A stretch of 64,000 nt of DNA from Xanthomonas hydrangeae (GCA_905142475.1 LR990730.1:3534001-3598000), one strand, 5' to 3'. Positions 8,439-19,334 are shown, counted from the first letter of the stretch. Program-made: numbers and translations. Notes: generated by a model not told the origin, from the sequence alone.

Positions 8439-9317
8439 ATGGAAATCACTGCTTCCCTGGTCAAGGAACTGCGCGAGCGCACTGGCGCCGGCATGATGGA
8501 GTGCAAGAAGGCACTCGTCGAAAACGCCGGTGACATCGACGCCGCCGCCGAATGGCTGCGCAAGTCGGGTCTGGCCAAGGCCGACAAGAAGGCCGACCGT
8601 GTTGCCGCCGAAGGCCGCATCGCGACCGCCCAGGCCGGCGGCAAGGCCGTGCTGGTCGAAATCAATTCCGAAACCGACTTCGTCGCCAAGGATGAGAACT
8701 TCCTGGCCTTCACCGAGACCGTGGCCACCGCTGCGTTGAACTCGGACGCAGCCGATGCCGAAGCACTGAAGAGCGTCAAGCTCGACAGCGGCGAGACCAT
8801 CGAAGAGCGCCGCGCTGCGGTCATCGCCAAGGTCGGCGAGAACCTGCAGGTGCGCCGCCTGGTGCGCATCGACAGCGCCAACAACGTCGCAGCCTACGTG
8901 CACGGCGGCCGCATCGGCGTGCTGGTCGAGCTGAAGGGTGGTGACATCGAGCTGGCACGCGGCATCGCCATGCACATCGCCGCGATGAACCCGCCGCACG
9001 TCAAGGCCGCCGACGTTCCGGCCGAGTTCGTTGCCAAGGAAAAGGAAATCGAACTGGCCAAGATGTCCGAGAAGGACAAGTCCAAGCCGGCCGAGATCCT
9101 GGAAAAGATCATCAGCGGCAAGATCAGCAAGATCATCAACGAAGTGACGCTGTACGGGCAGCCCTACGTGCTGAACACCGATCAGACCGTCGAGCAGGCC
9201 GTCAAGGCGGCCGGTGCAGAGGTGATCGGCTTCCAGCGCCTGGCCGTTGGCGAAGGCATCGAGAAGGTGGTGGAAGACTACGCCGCCGAAGTGATGAAGC
9301 AGGCCGGCCTGGCCTGA
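8439..9317 (+). CDS. tsf: elongation factor Ts
   Basis: Guanine-nucleotide exchange factor for EF-Tu, 292 residues, full length. The N-terminal UBA-like domain carries the signature [16 protein letters not shown], followed by the EF-Tu-contacting [13 protein letters not shown] segment, two core subdomains, and a coiled-coil region before the C-terminal module. GAGGTAA 6 nt upstream supports the start. It is second in the rpsB operon, separated by 170 bp containing two perfect hairpins, and is followed by a strong bidirectional terminator. Confidence 0.98.
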   Translation: MEITASLVKELRERTGAGMMECKKALVENAGDIDAAAEWLRKSGLAKADKKADRVAAEGRIATAQAGGKAVLVEINSETDFVAKDENFLAFTETVATAALNSDAADAEALKSVKLDSGETIEERRAAVIAKVGENLQVRRLVRIDSANNVAAYVHGGRIGVLVELKGGDIELARGIAMHIAAMNPPHVKAADVPAEFVAKEKEIELAKMSEKDKSKPAEILEKIISGKISKIINEVTLYGQPYVLNTDQTVEQAVKAAGAEVIGFQRLAVGEGIEKVVEDYAAEVMKQAGLA

Positions 9318-9333
9318 TCTTCGCCACACGCAA

Positions 9334-9365
9334 AAAAAGCCGCGGCATGCCGCGGCTTTTTTTTG
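9334..9365 (+). terminator. intrinsic terminator of rpsB-tsf
   Basis: AAGCCGCGGCATGCCGCGGCTT is a self-complementary stem, flanked by an A-run on the left and eight T residues on the right, so it could terminate from both directions. It lies 16 nt after the tsf stop. Confidence 0.9.
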
Positions 9366-9597
9366 CCTGAACCCTGATGCGCATCCGCACTGACGCTCAA
9401 AGCTGAAGCGCACGCATACACCGCACCGACAACCGACCTCGACTCTACAGATGTTGTGACGGTGGCCGCTAAATCTGAATGCCGACAAGGCTCTCAGCGT
9501 CCAGAACGCGCACATCGCAGCGCAGCGATGGCAAGGCTTGGCGTGCCCCACTCAACGAACGCAGCTGTATGCTTGCGCTCACTGTCGGCGATGAATC

Positions 9598-11121
9598 ATG
9601 CAACCAGACCTCCAAGCCGCCCTGCACTACTGCCGCAATCTGCCATCGCCGCCCGGCGTCGCGCTGCGCATCATTGAACTTGCGCAAGACCCCGATGTGG
9701 ACATGACCGCGACGACCAATGTCATCGGCATGGACATGGCGTTGAGCGCACGCATGCTGCGCGTTGCCAATTCGCCGCTGTACGCCAGCCGCCGCCGCAT
9801 CGACAACCTCGGCCAGGCGCTGACCATGCTCGGCCTCAACGCCACCTTGAGCCTGGCACTTGGGTTTTCGATGGTGCACGGCGTGCGCAGCACCTTCACC
9901 GCGCATCCGCTGCACGATCGTATCTGGCGGCGTGCCGGCTTGTGCGCACTGGCCAGCCGCATCCTCGGGCAGGCCTACGGCATCCGCAAACCCGAAGAAT
10001 TGATGCTGGCCGGCCTGCTGCAGGACATCGGCAAGCTGGCCCTGCTGCAAGGCGCACCCGCGCTGTATGCGCCGCTGCTGGAACAGGCACCGGACAACAC
10101 CGCGTTGCTGGAAGCCGAGCGCGAACACCTGGGCGCAACCCATGCCGAGGTCGGCGCCTGGCTTGCGCATCAATGGCAATTGCCGCCATATCTGCAGAAC
10201 GCGATCGCGCAAAGCGAACAGGAGCCAGCCAGCCTGGAACCGTTTATGGCCTGTGTCGCGCTGTCCGGGCGGCTGGCCGATATCTGGCTGTCGGCCAGCG
10301 CAGTCACCGCCACCGAACACGCGCAACAGCAGGCCCAGCAGGTGCTGGAACTGGACGCCGAACGCTTCGAAAAAGTGATCGAGCGCATCGCCGAATCGCT
10401 GCCCGAACTGGAAGCCCTGTTCGACATCCGCGTGCCGCAGCCCGAGCACATCCAGATGATCTTCGAGCAGGCCCGCGAGTTGGCGATGCTGCGCAGCCTG
10501 CGCGAGTTGCAGGATGTGGCCGAAGCGCGCCGGCATGCCGACGAATCGGAAAACCGCATGCGTCATCTGGCCGAACAGGCCAGCCGCGACGCACTCACCG
10601 GCGTGTTCAATCGGCACCAGCTCGGCACTGCGCTCGAGCACGAATTCGAGCTTGCATCGCGCCAGAGCTGGCCGCTGTCGATCGCCTTCATCGACCTGGA
10701 CGACTTCAAGCGCGTCAACGATTCGCATGGGCATCTGATCGGCGACGAGGTGCTGCGCAATTTTGCGCAGACACTGCAGCGGATGGTGCGCACCAGCGAC
10801 CTGGTCGCACGCTATGGCGGCGAAGAATTTCTGGTGATCCTGCCCAACACCACAGCCGAAGCGGCGTTGATGGTGATCGAGCGCATCCTGGTCGAAACCG
10901 CACGCACGCCGATGGCGCAATTGCAGAGCGGCCCGCTGCACATCACCTTCTCCGCAGGGCTGGCCACGCATGGCGGCGGCGGCCGCCAGTTCGAAAGCAT
11001 CGAGCATTTATTGCAGGCTGCCGACAGCACGCTGTATCGCTCCAAGCATCGCGGCCGCAACCGTGTCACCGCCTACGATGCGACCGATGTACCAGCCCCG
11101 CAGCCGCCGCGCGCGCACTGA
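9598..11121 (+). CDS. HDOD-GGDEF protein (putative diguanylate cyclase)
   Basis: Cytosolic protein of 507 residues with no membrane segment. Residues about 10-205 form an HDOD domain (start LPSPPGVALRIIELAQDPDV, GLLQDIGKLAL near 140). A helical linker covers about 250-325. A GGDEF domain starts at DALTGVFNRHQLG near residue 331. The active-site loop is GGEEF at about 407-411, a competent form. RTSD sits exactly five residues before it, matching the RxxD product-inhibition site, so it probably makes c-di-GMP and is feedback-inhibited. HDOD domains are regulatory output or signalling modules, and the ligand is unknown. It is monocistronic between the tsf terminator and pyrH. Confidence 0.9.
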   Translation: MQPDLQAALHYCRNLPSPPGVALRIIELAQDPDVDMTATTNVIGMDMALSARMLRVANSPLYASRRRIDNLGQALTMLGLNATLSLALGFSMVHGVRSTFTAHPLHDRIWRRAGLCALASRILGQAYGIRKPEELMLAGLLQDIGKLALLQGAPALYAPLLEQAPDNTALLEAEREHLGATHAEVGAWLAHQWQLPPYLQNAIAQSEQEPASLEPFMACVALSGRLADIWLSASAVTATEHAQQQAQQVLELDAERFEKVIERIAESLPELEALFDIRVPQPEHIQMIFEQARELAMLRSLRELQDVAEARRHADESENRMRHLAEQASRDALTGVFNRHQLGTALEHEFELASRQSWPLSIAFIDLDDFKRVNDSHGHLIGDEVLRNFAQTLQRMVRTSDLVARYGGEEFLVILPNTTAEAALMVIERILVETARTPMAQLQSGPLHITFSAGLATHGGGGRQFESIEHLLQAADSTLYRSKHRGRNRVTAYDATDVPAPQPPRAH

Positions 11122-11229
11122 GCAACGCATCACGTCACGCCCCGACAAGCGAATTTTTACCACGCCCGGTGACAGGCTTCCGCTAGACTTGCCGGCGTTT
11201 GCCGATCCCCCCACACCGAGGTTTCCCCC

Positions 11230-11952
11230 ATGTCTGCACTCCCCTATCGCCGCATTCTTCTCAAACTTTCCGGGGAGGCGCTGATGGGAGACGGGGATTA
11301 CGGCATCGACCCCAAAGTCATCAACCGCCTCGCCCATGAGGTGATCGAAGCGCAGCAGGCCGGCGCGCAGGTCGCGCTGGTGATCGGCGGCGGCAACATC
11401 TTCCGCGGCGCCGGTCTGGCCGCCAGCGGCATGGACCGCGTCACCGGCGACCACATGGGCATGCTGGCCACCGTGATCAACGCACTGGCGATGCAGGACG
11501 CGCTGGAGAAGCTCGGCGCCAAGGTGCGCGTGATGAGCGCGATCAAGATCAACGACGTGTGCGAAGACTTCATCCGCCGGCGCGCGATCCGTCATCTGGA
11601 AAAGGGCCGCATCGCCATCTTCGCCGCCGGCACCGGCAACCCGTTCTTCACCACCGACTCGGGTGCGGCGCTGCGCGCGATCGAGATCGGCGCCGACCTG
11701 CTGCTCAAGGCAACCAAGGTCGACGGCGTCTACGACAAGGATCCGAAGAAGCACACCGATGCGGTGCGTTACGACACCCTGACCTACGACCAGGTCATCC
11801 TGCAGGGCCTGGAAGTGATGGACACCGCCGCCTTCGCCCTGGCACGCGACAGCGACCTGCCGCTGCGCATCTTCGGCATGAGCGAGCCCGGCGTGCTGCT
11901 GCGCATCCTGCACGGCGAGCAGATCGGCACCTTGGTTCAGGGCCGCAGCTGA
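11230..11952 (+). CDS. pyrH: uridylate kinase
   Basis: Converts UMP to UDP with ATP, feeding UTP/CTP synthesis; bacterial amino-acid-kinase fold, hexameric. 240 residues, full length. Visible features are the phosphate-binding [13 protein letters not shown], the glycine-rich [10 protein letters not shown], the UMP-site region [11 protein letters not shown] and [16 protein letters not shown], and the GVYDKDPKK motif. It opens the conserved pyrH-frr-uppS-cdsA-dxr-rseP-bamA series. A 196-bp gap with a heptad repeat and a -10 box follows, so frr may also have its own promoter. Confidence 0.98.
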   Translation: MSALPYRRILLKLSGEALMGDGDYGIDPKVINRLAHEVIEAQQAGAQVALVIGGGNIFRGAGLAASGMDRVTGDHMGMLATVINALAMQDALEKLGAKVRVMSAIKINDVCEDFIRRRAIRHLEKGRIAIFAAGTGNPFFTTDSGAALRAIEIGADLLLKATKVDGVYDKDPKKHTDAVRYDTLTYDQVILQGLEVMDTAAFALARDSDLPLRIFGMSEPGVLLRILHGEQIGTLVQGRS

Positions 11953-11962
11953 GGCTGGGATG

Positions 11963-11985
11963 GGGGAACCGGGATTCGGGATTCG
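11963..11985 (+). repeat. single GGGATTC heptad repeat arm
   Basis: Two and a half GGGATTC units ending in GATTCGCAAAGGC, the tail found next to other arms at 34916 and 52826. No inverted partner is visible nearby, unlike most other copies. It lies between pyrH and frr. Confidence 0.7.
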
Positions 11986-12111
11986 CAAAGGCGCGCTGCC
12001 GGGGAATGCGCTGACACCCGACCGATAGCGCCGCCGGGCTGAAGCGGCGCCGCAAGTGAACCGGCTGCGCAGGACCCTGCCAGCCGGCAAGTCTCAAAAC
12101 GCAGTCCCGGC

Positions 12112-12117
12112 TATAAT
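12112..12117 (+). promoter_or_regulatory. -10 box upstream of frr
   Basis: A perfect TATAAT 31 nt before the frr ATG. No convincing -35 hexamer is visible 16-18 bp upstream (AAGTCT at 17 bp), so its strength is unclear. Confidence 0.4.
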
Positions 12118-12148
12118 CCCCGGATTCAGCTCCACACGGATTCCGGCG

Positions 12149-12706
12149 ATGCTCAACCAGATCAAACAAGACGCGCTCACGCGCATGACCAAGAGCATCG
12201 ATGCTCTGCGCCATTCCCTGACCACCGTGCGTACCGGCCGCGCCTCTCCGGCGCTGCTGGACAACATCAAGGTCAAGGCATACGGCACCGACACCCCGTT
12301 GAATCAGGTTGCCAGCATCAGCGTCTCCGAAGGCCGCTCGCTGGTCATCAGCCTGTTCGACAAGGGCATGATCAAGGACGTGGAAAAAGCGATCTATGCC
12401 TCGGATCTGGGCCTGACCCCGACCGTGGTCGGCACCGTGATCCGTCTGAACCTGCCGCCGCTGACCGAGGAGCGCCGCAAGGAGCTCAGCAAGTCCGTGC
12501 ATGGCGAAGGCGAAGACAGCAAGGTGGCCATCCGCAACATCCGTCGCGATGCCAACCAGCAGGTCAAGGATCTGCTCAAGGACAAGGCAGTCACCGAAGA
12601 CGAGGCGCGCAGTGCCGAAGACGATATCCAGAAGCTCACCGACAAGGCCATCAAGGACGTGGATGAGGTCGTCAAGAGCAAGGAACAGGAACTGATGACG
12701 GTCTGA
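12149..12706 (+). CDS. frr: ribosome recycling factor
   Basis: Splits post-termination ribosomes together with EF-G. 185 residues, the usual length. The tRNA-shaped protein is evident from its first helix ([26 protein letters not shown]), the small beta domain with [15 protein letters not shown], and the [15 protein letters not shown] helix near the C-terminus. It lies between pyrH and uppS as in most proteobacteria; uppS begins 2 nt after its stop, which suggests one transcript. Confidence 0.98.
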   Translation: MLNQIKQDALTRMTKSIDALRHSLTTVRTGRASPALLDNIKVKAYGTDTPLNQVASISVSEGRSLVISLFDKGMIKDVEKAIYASDLGLTPTVVGTVIRLNLPPLTEERRKELSKSVHGEGEDSKVAIRNIRRDANQQVKDLLKDKAVTEDEARSAEDDIQKLTDKAIKDVDEVVKSKEQELMTV

Positions 12707-12708
12707 TC

Positions 12709-13485
12709 GTGGCATCGCCTGCCATGCATCCAGAACCCTCCGCTGCCGCCGTGCCGCGCCACATCGCCATCATCATGGATGGCAATGGGCGTTGGGCGCA
12801 GCGTCGGCGTCGTCCGCGCATGATCGGCCATCGCGCAGGCGCGCGCGCGGTCAATCGCACCATCGATTTCTGCCTGGAAAAAGGCGTCTGCGCGCTGACC
12901 CTGTTCGCGTTTTCCAGTGAAAACTGGGGCCGCCCGCAGGAGGAAGTCGATGCCTTGATGAAGCTGTTCCTGCATGCGCTCGATCGCGAGGTCGACGAAC
13001 TGCAGCGGCGTGGCGTGCAAGTGCGCTTCATCGGCGACCGCAGCCGCTTTGCCGCGCCGCTGCGCGAGCGCATGGCCGGCGCCGAACGCATCACCGCCGC
13101 CAACTCGCGGTTGGTGCTGAGCATCGCTGCCAGCTACGGCGGCCGCCAGGACATCGCGCTGGCCGCACGTGCACTGGCCGAAGAGGTGGCTGCCGGCCGC
13201 CTGCAGCCGCAGCAGATCGACGAAGCCCTGCTGGCCAGCCGGATCGCATTGGCCGACCTGCCGGCGCCGGATCTGTTCATCCGCACCGGTGGCGACACCC
13301 GCATCAGCAATTTCCTGTTGTGGCAGCTGGCCTACACCGAACTGTGGTTCACCGAAACCCTGTGGCCGGAGTTCGATGCCGCGGTGCTGCAGCAGGCACT
13401 GGACGACTATGCCGGGCGCGAACGTCGCTTCGGCCTGACCAGCGCCCAGATTGCCGACAAGGCGACAGAGGCCTCCTCCGCATGA
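12709..13485 (+). CDS. uppS: undecaprenyl diphosphate synthase (cis-prenyltransferase)
   Basis: Extends farnesyl diphosphate with eight isopentenyl units to make the C55 carrier lipid for peptidoglycan and O-antigen. 258 residues from GTG 12709; ATG 12724 is a possible alternative five codons later. The catalytic motif [13 protein letters not shown] (Asp24) and the [13 protein letters not shown] and [19 protein letters not shown] signatures are intact. The stop overlaps cdsA by ATGA, so the two lipid-precursor genes are coupled. Confidence 0.97.
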   Translation: MASPAMHPEPSAAAVPRHIAIIMDGNGRWAQRRRRPRMIGHRAGARAVNRTIDFCLEKGVCALTLFAFSSENWGRPQEEVDALMKLFLHALDREVDELQRRGVQVRFIGDRSRFAAPLRERMAGAERITAANSRLVLSIAASYGGRQDIALAARALAEEVAAGRLQPQQIDEALLASRIALADLPAPDLFIRTGGDTRISNFLLWQLAYTELWFTETLWPEFDAAVLQQALDDYAGRERRFGLTSAQIADKATEASSA

Positions 13486-14309
13486 CCAGGACCCGCGTGA
13501 TTGCCGCGTTGATCATGGCGCCGCTCGCCATCTGCGCGATCGTGCTGCTGCCGACCCAATGGCTGGCAGCGCTGGCGGCGATCCTGTTCCTGACCGGCCT
13601 GTGGGAGTGGCTCAAGCTGTCCGGCATCGACGACAGCCTGCCGCGCACCGTGCTGCTGATGCTCAATCTGCTGCTAATGGTGCTGATGGTGTGGGCGTCG
13701 GCCGGCTCCATGGTGCTGTTCCAGATTGCCGCGTTGGTGGGCGTGGCCTGGTGGCTGCTGGCCTTGCTCTGGCTGCGCTTTTTCACCTTTGGCGCCGACC
13801 ACGGCAACGGCCAGGCGCGTGCGCTCAAACTGGCCGCCGGCACGCTGGCGGTGCTGCCGGCCTGGGCCGCGCTGGTGCTGCTGCATGCCAATCCGGACAA
13901 GGGCAATCTGTGGTTGCTGACCGCGCTGACCATGGTGTGGGCGGCCGATTCGGGCGCGTATTTCGCCGGTCGCGCGTTCGGCAGGCACAAGCTGGCGCCG
14001 CGCGTCAGCCCGAACAAGACCATCGAAGGCCTGCTCGGCGGCATGCTTGCCGGCATCGTGGTCGCCTGCACATTCGGCTGGCTGGCCGGTCTGACCCTGG
14101 CACATGTGCCACAGCTGATGCTGGTCTCTGCCATTGCGGTGCTGGCCTCGGTGCTGGGCGACCTGTTCGAGAGCCTGCTCAAGCGCCACGCCGGCGCCAA
14201 GGATTCGGGCGCGGTGATTCCGGGCCACGGCGGCGTGCTGGATCGCATCGATGGCGTGCTCGCCGCCCTGCCGGTGTTCGCACTCGGCAAGGAAATTCTC
14301 GGATTCTAG
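13482..14309 (+). CDS. cdsA: phosphatidate cytidylyltransferase
   Basis: Inner-membrane enzyme making CDP-diacylglycerol from phosphatidate and CTP, the branch point of phospholipid synthesis. 275 residues with about eight hydrophobic segments. The C-terminal family signature is present: [24 protein letters not shown], then [18 protein letters not shown] with the invariant acidic residues and the closing [12 protein letters not shown]. It overlaps uppS by 4 nt and is followed 2 nt later by dxr. Confidence 0.97.
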   Translation: MTRTRVIAALIMAPLAICAIVLLPTQWLAALAAILFLTGLWEWLKLSGIDDSLPRTVLLMLNLLLMVLMVWASAGSMVLFQIAALVGVAWWLLALLWLRFFTFGADHGNGQARALKLAAGTLAVLPAWAALVLLHANPDKGNLWLLTALTMVWAADSGAYFAGRAFGRHKLAPRVSPNKTIEGLLGGMLAGIVVACTFGWLAGLTLAHVPQLMLVSAIAVLASVLGDLFESLLKRHAGAKDSGAVIPGHGGVLDRIDGVLAALPVFALGKEILGF

Positions 14310-14311
14310 GC

Positions 14312-15502
14312 ATGGCTGGCTCCTCTCTCCGTCAGGTCGCCGTGTTCGGCGCCACCGGCTCGATCGGTGCGTCGGCATTGGACGTGATCGCCCGTCACCC
14401 CGAGCGGCTGCGCGCCAGCGTGCTGTCGGCCGGTAACAAGGTCGAGGCATTGCTGGCGCTATGCGCCGCGCATCGGCCCGCGCATGCGGTGATTGCCGAC
14501 CACTCCCTGTACCCGGCGCTGCGCGATGGCTTGCGTGCGGCAGGCCTGGCCACGCAGGCACATGCCGGTAGCGAAGCACTGGATGCACTGGCCGGCAGCG
14601 ATGCCTGCGACACCGTGGTGGCCGCCATCGTGGGCGCCGCCGGCCTGCCTTCGACCCTGGCTGCCGCGCGCGCCGGCAAGCGCCTGCTGCTGGCCAACAA
14701 GGAATCGCTGGTGCTGGCCGGCGAGCTGCTGACCCGCACCGCGGCGGCGGCGGGCGCGGAGATCATCCCGATCGACAGCGAACACAGCGCCATCTTCCAG
14801 TGCCTGCGCTCCTGCGACGCCAGCCGTGGCGTGCGGCGGGTGATCCTGACCGCCTCCGGCGGCCCGTTCCGTGGCTGGGAGCGCGCCGCACTTGGCGCGG
14901 TCACCCCCGCGCAAGCGGTCGCGCATCCCAAATGGTCGATGGGCCCGAAGATTTCGGTGGATTCGGCCACGCTGATGAACAAGGGCCTGGAAGTGATCGA
15001 AGCGCACCATCTGTTCGGCCTGCCCGGCGCGCAGATCGATGTGCTGGTGCACCCGCAAAGCCTGGTGCATTCGCTGGTCGAATTCGTCGACGGCTCCACC
15101 CTGGCCCAGCTTGGCCTGCCGGACATGCGCACCACCCTGGCGGTCGGCCTGGCATGGCCGGAGCGGGTGGAATCGGGCGTTGCCGGGCTGGACCTGCTGA
15201 CCCAGGGGCGACTGGATTTCGAAGCGCCGGACACCGCCGCATTTCCGTGTCTGCGGCTGGCCTGGGAGGCACTGGAGGCCGGCGGAACCGCGCCAGCGAT
15301 CCTGAATGCGGCCAACGAAGTGGCTGTTTCAGCCTTTCTTCAGGGCAAAGTGGGTTTCCTAGCGATCCCAGCGTTGGTCGAACACACACTGACAACGCTC
15401 CCACGGCACAATGCCGACACCCTCGACACCCTTCTTTCTGCCGATACCCAAGCACGGCAGATCACTGAACGCGCCCTCGCCCATCATTCCTTTCATGCCT
15501 GA
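14312..15502 (+). CDS. dxr: 1-deoxy-D-xylulose 5-phosphate reductoisomerase
   Basis: Second step of the methylerythritol phosphate pathway: NADPH-dependent rearrangement of DXP to MEP, supplying isoprenoid units to uppS next door. 396 residues. The Rossmann nucleotide site is [15 protein letters not shown] near the N-terminus. LLANKESLV and the metal/substrate region [10 protein letters not shown] follow. The flexible loop ([21 protein letters not shown]) and an intact C-terminal domain complete it. The order frr-uppS-cdsA-dxr differs from E. coli frr-dxr-uppS-cdsA. Confidence 0.97.
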   Translation: MAGSSLRQVAVFGATGSIGASALDVIARHPERLRASVLSAGNKVEALLALCAAHRPAHAVIADHSLYPALRDGLRAAGLATQAHAGSEALDALAGSDACDTVVAAIVGAAGLPSTLAAARAGKRLLLANKESLVLAGELLTRTAAAAGAEIIPIDSEHSAIFQCLRSCDASRGVRRVILTASGGPFRGWERAALGAVTPAQAVAHPKWSMGPKISVDSATLMNKGLEVIEAHHLFGLPGAQIDVLVHPQSLVHSLVEFVDGSTLAQLGLPDMRTTLAVGLAWPERVESGVAGLDLLTQGRLDFEAPDTAAFPCLRLAWEALEAGGTAPAILNAANEVAVSAFLQGKVGFLAIPALVEHTLTTLPRHNADTLDTLLSADTQARQITERALAHHSFHA

Positions 15503-15528
15503 TCGATCCACGCAGCCGAGTTGCATCC

Positions 15529-16884
15529 ATGGGTGATTTCATCGGTTCGGTCTGGTGGATGATCGTCAGCCTGGGCGTGTTGGTGACGTTTCACGAATTC
15601 GGGCACTTCTGGGTTGCGCGCCGCTGCGGCGTCAAGGTGCTGCGGTTTTCGGTGGGTTTCGGCAAGCCGTTGTGGATGCGCCGCGACCGCCACGGTACCG
15701 AGTTCGCGATCACCGCGATTCCGCTGGGCGGCTACGTCAAGATGCTCGACGAGCGCGAAGGCGAGGTGCATCCGGCCGAGCAGGATCAGGCCTTCAATCG
15801 CAAGACGGTGTGGCAACGCATCGCCATTGTCGCCGCCGGTCCGATCGCCAACCTGTTGTTGTGCATGGCAATGCTGTGGGCGATGTTCGTGGTCGGCAAG
15901 CAGGATTATTCGGCCACCGTCGGCCGTGCCGATGGCCTGGCCGCCGAAGCCGGATTGACGCCTGGCGAGCGCATCGTGCGGATCGACGACCGCAACGTGA
16001 GCAGCTGGAGCGATGCCAGCATGCAGCTCACCACCGCAGCGATGGACAGGCGCGATATCCGCGTGCTGAGCGCCGCCGAGGGCGCCGGCAACAGCGAGCA
16101 CACCCTGCGCCTGTCGCAGCTGCCGGCCGGTTTCGACGAGCGCCGCGTGGCCGCGCTGGCCGGCATCGGCTGGCAATTCATGCTGCAGCCGCCGGTGGTG
16201 GGTCAGGTGGTCGCCGGCTCTGCGGCCGAGGGCGTGCTCAAGCCAGGCGACCGCATCGTGGCCATCGATGGCCAGCCGATCCGCTCGGCCGACGAGATTC
16301 CTGCCCAGCTGCAGACGCTGGGCGCGCTGGGCGCGCAGGGCGGGAACGGCATGATCGAGGTCGCACGCGGCGAAGACCGGCTGGCGCTGGAAATTGCCCC
16401 GCGCAAGTCCCCGCAAGGACAGTGGATGCTGGGCGTAGGGTTTGCCCCCGCACCTGCCCCGGCCTACGACAGCCGCCAGCAGTACGGCCTGTTCGCCGCC
16501 GTCCCTGCCGCCATCCGCGAAACCGGCAAGATGACCGCCGATTCGCTGGGCATGATGAAGCGCATGCTGACCGGCCAGGCCTCGGTGAAAAACATCTCCG
16601 GCCCGGTCACCATTGCGCGCGCCGCCAATGCCTCGGCCGAACGCGGGCTCGACTGGTTCCTGTATTTCCTGGGATTGCTGTCGCTCAGCCTGGCGATCAT
16701 CAACCTGATGCCCATCCCGATCTTGGACGGTGGGCATCTGCTGTATTACCTTATCGAGTTGATCAAGGGCAGCCCGATCAGCGAACGGTCCATGATTGCC
16801 GGGCAATATGTCGGCCTGGCGCTCCTGGCAGGGCTGATGGGACTGGCGTTCTACAACGACATCCTCGGCCTGCTTCCACGATGA
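15529..16884 (+). CDS. rseP: site-2 intramembrane zinc metalloprotease RseP
   Basis: Cleaves anti-sigma factors and remnant signal peptides inside the inner membrane. 451 residues. The zinc site HEFGH is at residues 22-26 in the first membrane helix. Two PDZ-like domains occupy the periplasmic middle (about 120-310). The last helices carry the LDGGHLL motif that supplies the third zinc ligand (near residue 400). It sits 26 nt after dxr and just before bamA, the standard envelope-stress neighbourhood. The RskA-like anti-sigma at 58336 is a possible client, which is speculation. Confidence 0.96.
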   Translation: MGDFIGSVWWMIVSLGVLVTFHEFGHFWVARRCGVKVLRFSVGFGKPLWMRRDRHGTEFAITAIPLGGYVKMLDEREGEVHPAEQDQAFNRKTVWQRIAIVAAGPIANLLLCMAMLWAMFVVGKQDYSATVGRADGLAAEAGLTPGERIVRIDDRNVSSWSDASMQLTTAAMDRRDIRVLSAAEGAGNSEHTLRLSQLPAGFDERRVAALAGIGWQFMLQPPVVGQVVAGSAAEGVLKPGDRIVAIDGQPIRSADEIPAQLQTLGALGAQGGNGMIEVARGEDRLALEIAPRKSPQGQWMLGVGFAPAPAPAYDSRQQYGLFAAVPAAIRETGKMTADSLGMMKRMLTGQASVKNISGPVTIARAANASAERGLDWFLYFLGLLSLSLAIINLMPIPILDGGHLLYYLIELIKGSPISERSMIAGQYVGLALLAGLMGLAFYNDILGLLPR

Positions 16885-16967
16885 AACCGCTCCACCCTTT
16901 CCGCCTGTTGTCGTCGTCATACGTCGGCATCCAGCAACACCCGAAATCGACTCCAACCGGATGTGAC

Positions 16968-19334
16968 ATGACGCGTCTTCCCACTCGCCGCCTGCTTGCC
17001 CTCGCTCTTGCCGCCGGCCTCAGCCTGCCAGCCCTCGCCCTGGCGGCCGAGCCGTTCGTTGCCAGCGACATCCGCGTCGACGGCCTGCAGCGCATTGCCT
17101 CCGGCACCGTGTTCACCTATCTGCCGGTGAATCGCGGCGACACCGTGGACGATGGCAAGGTTGCCGACTCGATCCGTGCGCTGTACCGCACCGGCTTCTT
17201 CGAAGACGTGCAGCTGGATCGCCAGGGCAACATCCTGGTGATCACGGTCAAGGAGCGCCCGGCGATCAACAAGCTCACCGTGACCGGCAACAAGGACATC
17301 AAGTCCGAGGAACTGCTCAAGGGCCTGGGTGACATCGGCCTGACCGAGGGCGGCACCTTCGACCGCCTGAGCCTGGACCGCGTGACCCAGGAGCTGACCC
17401 GCCAGTACAACAACCGCGGCAAGTACAACGTGGAGATCACCCCGACGGTGAGCCCGCTGGATCGCAACCGCGTGGACGTGGCCATCGCGATCAAGGAAGG
17501 CAAGGCGGCCAAGATCCGCCACGTCAACCTGATCGGCACCGAGAAGTTCGCCAACGAGGACATCCTGGAAAACTGGGAATCCAAGGAGCACAACTGGGCC
17601 TCGTGGTATCGCCGCGACGACCAGTACTCCAAGGAAAAGATGTCCGGCGACCTGGAGAAGCTCAACTCCTGGTACCTGGACCGCGGCTACGTGGACTTCA
17701 GCATCGACTCCACCCAGGTGTCGATCAGCCCCGACAAGCGCGACATGTTCGTCAGCGCCGGCGTCACCGAGGGCGAGCAGTACAAGATTTCCGAGATCAA
17801 GGTCACCGGCGACACCGTGTTGCCGCAGGCCGACATCGAGCGCCTGGTCATTCCCAAGGCCGGCGACATCTTTTCGCGCGCGTTGCTGGAATACACCTCC
17901 GATGCGATCACCAACACGCTGAGCAACGTCGGTTACGCGTTTGCCAAGGTCAACCCGATTCCGACGCCGAACCGCGAGGACCGCACCGTTGCGGTGAACC
18001 TGCAGGTGGTGCCGGGCCCGCGCGTGACCGTGCGCCGCATCCTGTACAAGGGCAACAGCCGCACCTCCGACGAAGTGTTGCGCCGCGAGATGCGCCAGTT
18101 CGAAAACACCTGGTACTCGCAGGCGGCGATCGACCGTTCCAAGATCCGTCTGCAGCGCCTGGGCTATTTCGAGAGCGTGGACGTGGAAACGCCGGCTGTG
18201 CCGGGTAGCAACGACCAGGTCGACGTCGTCTACAACGTCAAGGAAACCACCTCCGGCAGCTTCGTGTTCGGCCTGGGTTACTCGCAGAGCTTCGGCGTGA
18301 CCACCTCGGTGCAGTTGTCGCAGAACAACTTCCTGGGCGGCGGTAACCGCGTGGCGGTGGAAGCTTCGCGCAGCACCTTCCAGCAGCGTTACGCGTTCTC
18401 CTACACCAACCCGTTCTTTACCGACGACGGCGTGTCGCTGGGCTACAACCTGTCCTGGCGCGCACTCGACTACTCGGACTTCAACACCGCGCAGTTCAAC
18501 AGCAAGAATGGTTCGGCGCAGGTGGTGTTCGGCGTGCCGATCACCGAGAACGACACCGTCTCGGCAATGGTCGGCATCGACAGCAATCAGATCACCACCT
18601 TCCCGGGCACGACGCCGCGGGCGATCATCGATTACATCGATGCGGTCGGTACACGCACCTTCCATGCCTGGCGCACCGAGCTGGGCTGGGCACGCGACAC
18701 CCGCAACGACTTCTTCATGCCAACCCGCGGCATGTACCAGCGCGTCGGCCTGGAAACCACCCTGCCCGGCTCCACGGTCGAGTACTACAAGCTCAATTAC
18801 CAGATCTCCAACTACTGGCCGATCATTCCGGCGATCGTGTTGAACACGCGCTTCGAACTGGGCTATGGCGACAGCTACGGCAACGACAGCACGCGTGTGG
18901 TGACCGATGGCAATGGCGTGTCACGCACCATCACCGCCACCGGCCTGCCGTTCTACGAGAACTTCTACGCCGGCGGCACCAATTCGGTGCGCGGCTTCGA
19001 AGACAACACCCTGGGCCCGCGTTCGGAAGCCATCAACGGCTTCAATCGCGGCCAGCCGCTGGGTGGCTCGTTCAAGACCGTGGGCTCGGTGGAAATGTAT
19101 TTCCCGAAGCTGTTCGACAGCCCGTCGGCGCGCGTGTCGGCATTCTTCGACTTCGGTAACGTGTACAGCGGCGTGGACAACTTCAAGGCCAACGAACTGC
19201 GCGCGTCCACCGGCGTGGCGTTGCTGTGGCGCGCCCCGGTCGGCCCCATCTCGATCAGCTATGCGTTCCCGTTGAAGAAGGAAGACAACGACGAAATCGA
19301 ACGTCTGCAGTTCACCTTCGGCGGCCAGTTCTAA
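16968..19334 (+). CDS. bamA: outer membrane protein assembly factor BamA
   Basis: Central outer-membrane component of the BAM complex that folds beta-barrel proteins, including the usher and porin seen in this window. 788 residues. After a signal peptide (LLALALAAGLSLPALALA), five POTRA domains run to about 425 (first: FVASDIRVDGLQRIASG), followed by the 16-strand barrel. It ends in Phe (LQFTFGGQF), the barrel signature residue, and contains the loop-6 V-R-G-F motif in NSVRGFEDNTLG. An in-frame ATG at 16881 overlapping the rseP stop is less likely because it hides the signal peptide. A strong terminator follows 10 nt after the stop. Confidence 0.97.
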   Translation: MTRLPTRRLLALALAAGLSLPALALAAEPFVASDIRVDGLQRIASGTVFTYLPVNRGDTVDDGKVADSIRALYRTGFFEDVQLDRQGNILVITVKERPAINKLTVTGNKDIKSEELLKGLGDIGLTEGGTFDRLSLDRVTQELTRQYNNRGKYNVEITPTVSPLDRNRVDVAIAIKEGKAAKIRHVNLIGTEKFANEDILENWESKEHNWASWYRRDDQYSKEKMSGDLEKLNSWYLDRGYVDFSIDSTQVSISPDKRDMFVSAGVTEGEQYKISEIKVTGDTVLPQADIERLVIPKAGDIFSRALLEYTSDAITNTLSNVGYAFAKVNPIPTPNREDRTVAVNLQVVPGPRVTVRRILYKGNSRTSDEVLRREMRQFENTWYSQAAIDRSKIRLQRLGYFESVDVETPAVPGSNDQVDVVYNVKETTSGSFVFGLGYSQSFGVTTSVQLSQNNFLGGGNRVAVEASRSTFQQRYAFSYTNPFFTDDGVSLGYNLSWRALDYSDFNTAQFNSKNGSAQVVFGVPITENDTVSAMVGIDSNQITTFPGTTPRAIIDYIDAVGTRTFHAWRTELGWARDTRNDFFMPTRGMYQRVGLETTLPGSTVEYYKLNYQISNYWPIIPAIVLNTRFELGYGDSYGNDSTRVVTDGNGVSRTITATGLPFYENFYAGGTNSVRGFEDNTLGPRSEAINGFNRGQPLGGSFKTVGSVEMYFPKLFDSPSARVSAFFDFGNVYSGVDNFKANELRASTGVALLWRAPVGPISISYAFPLKKEDNDEIERLQFTFGGQF

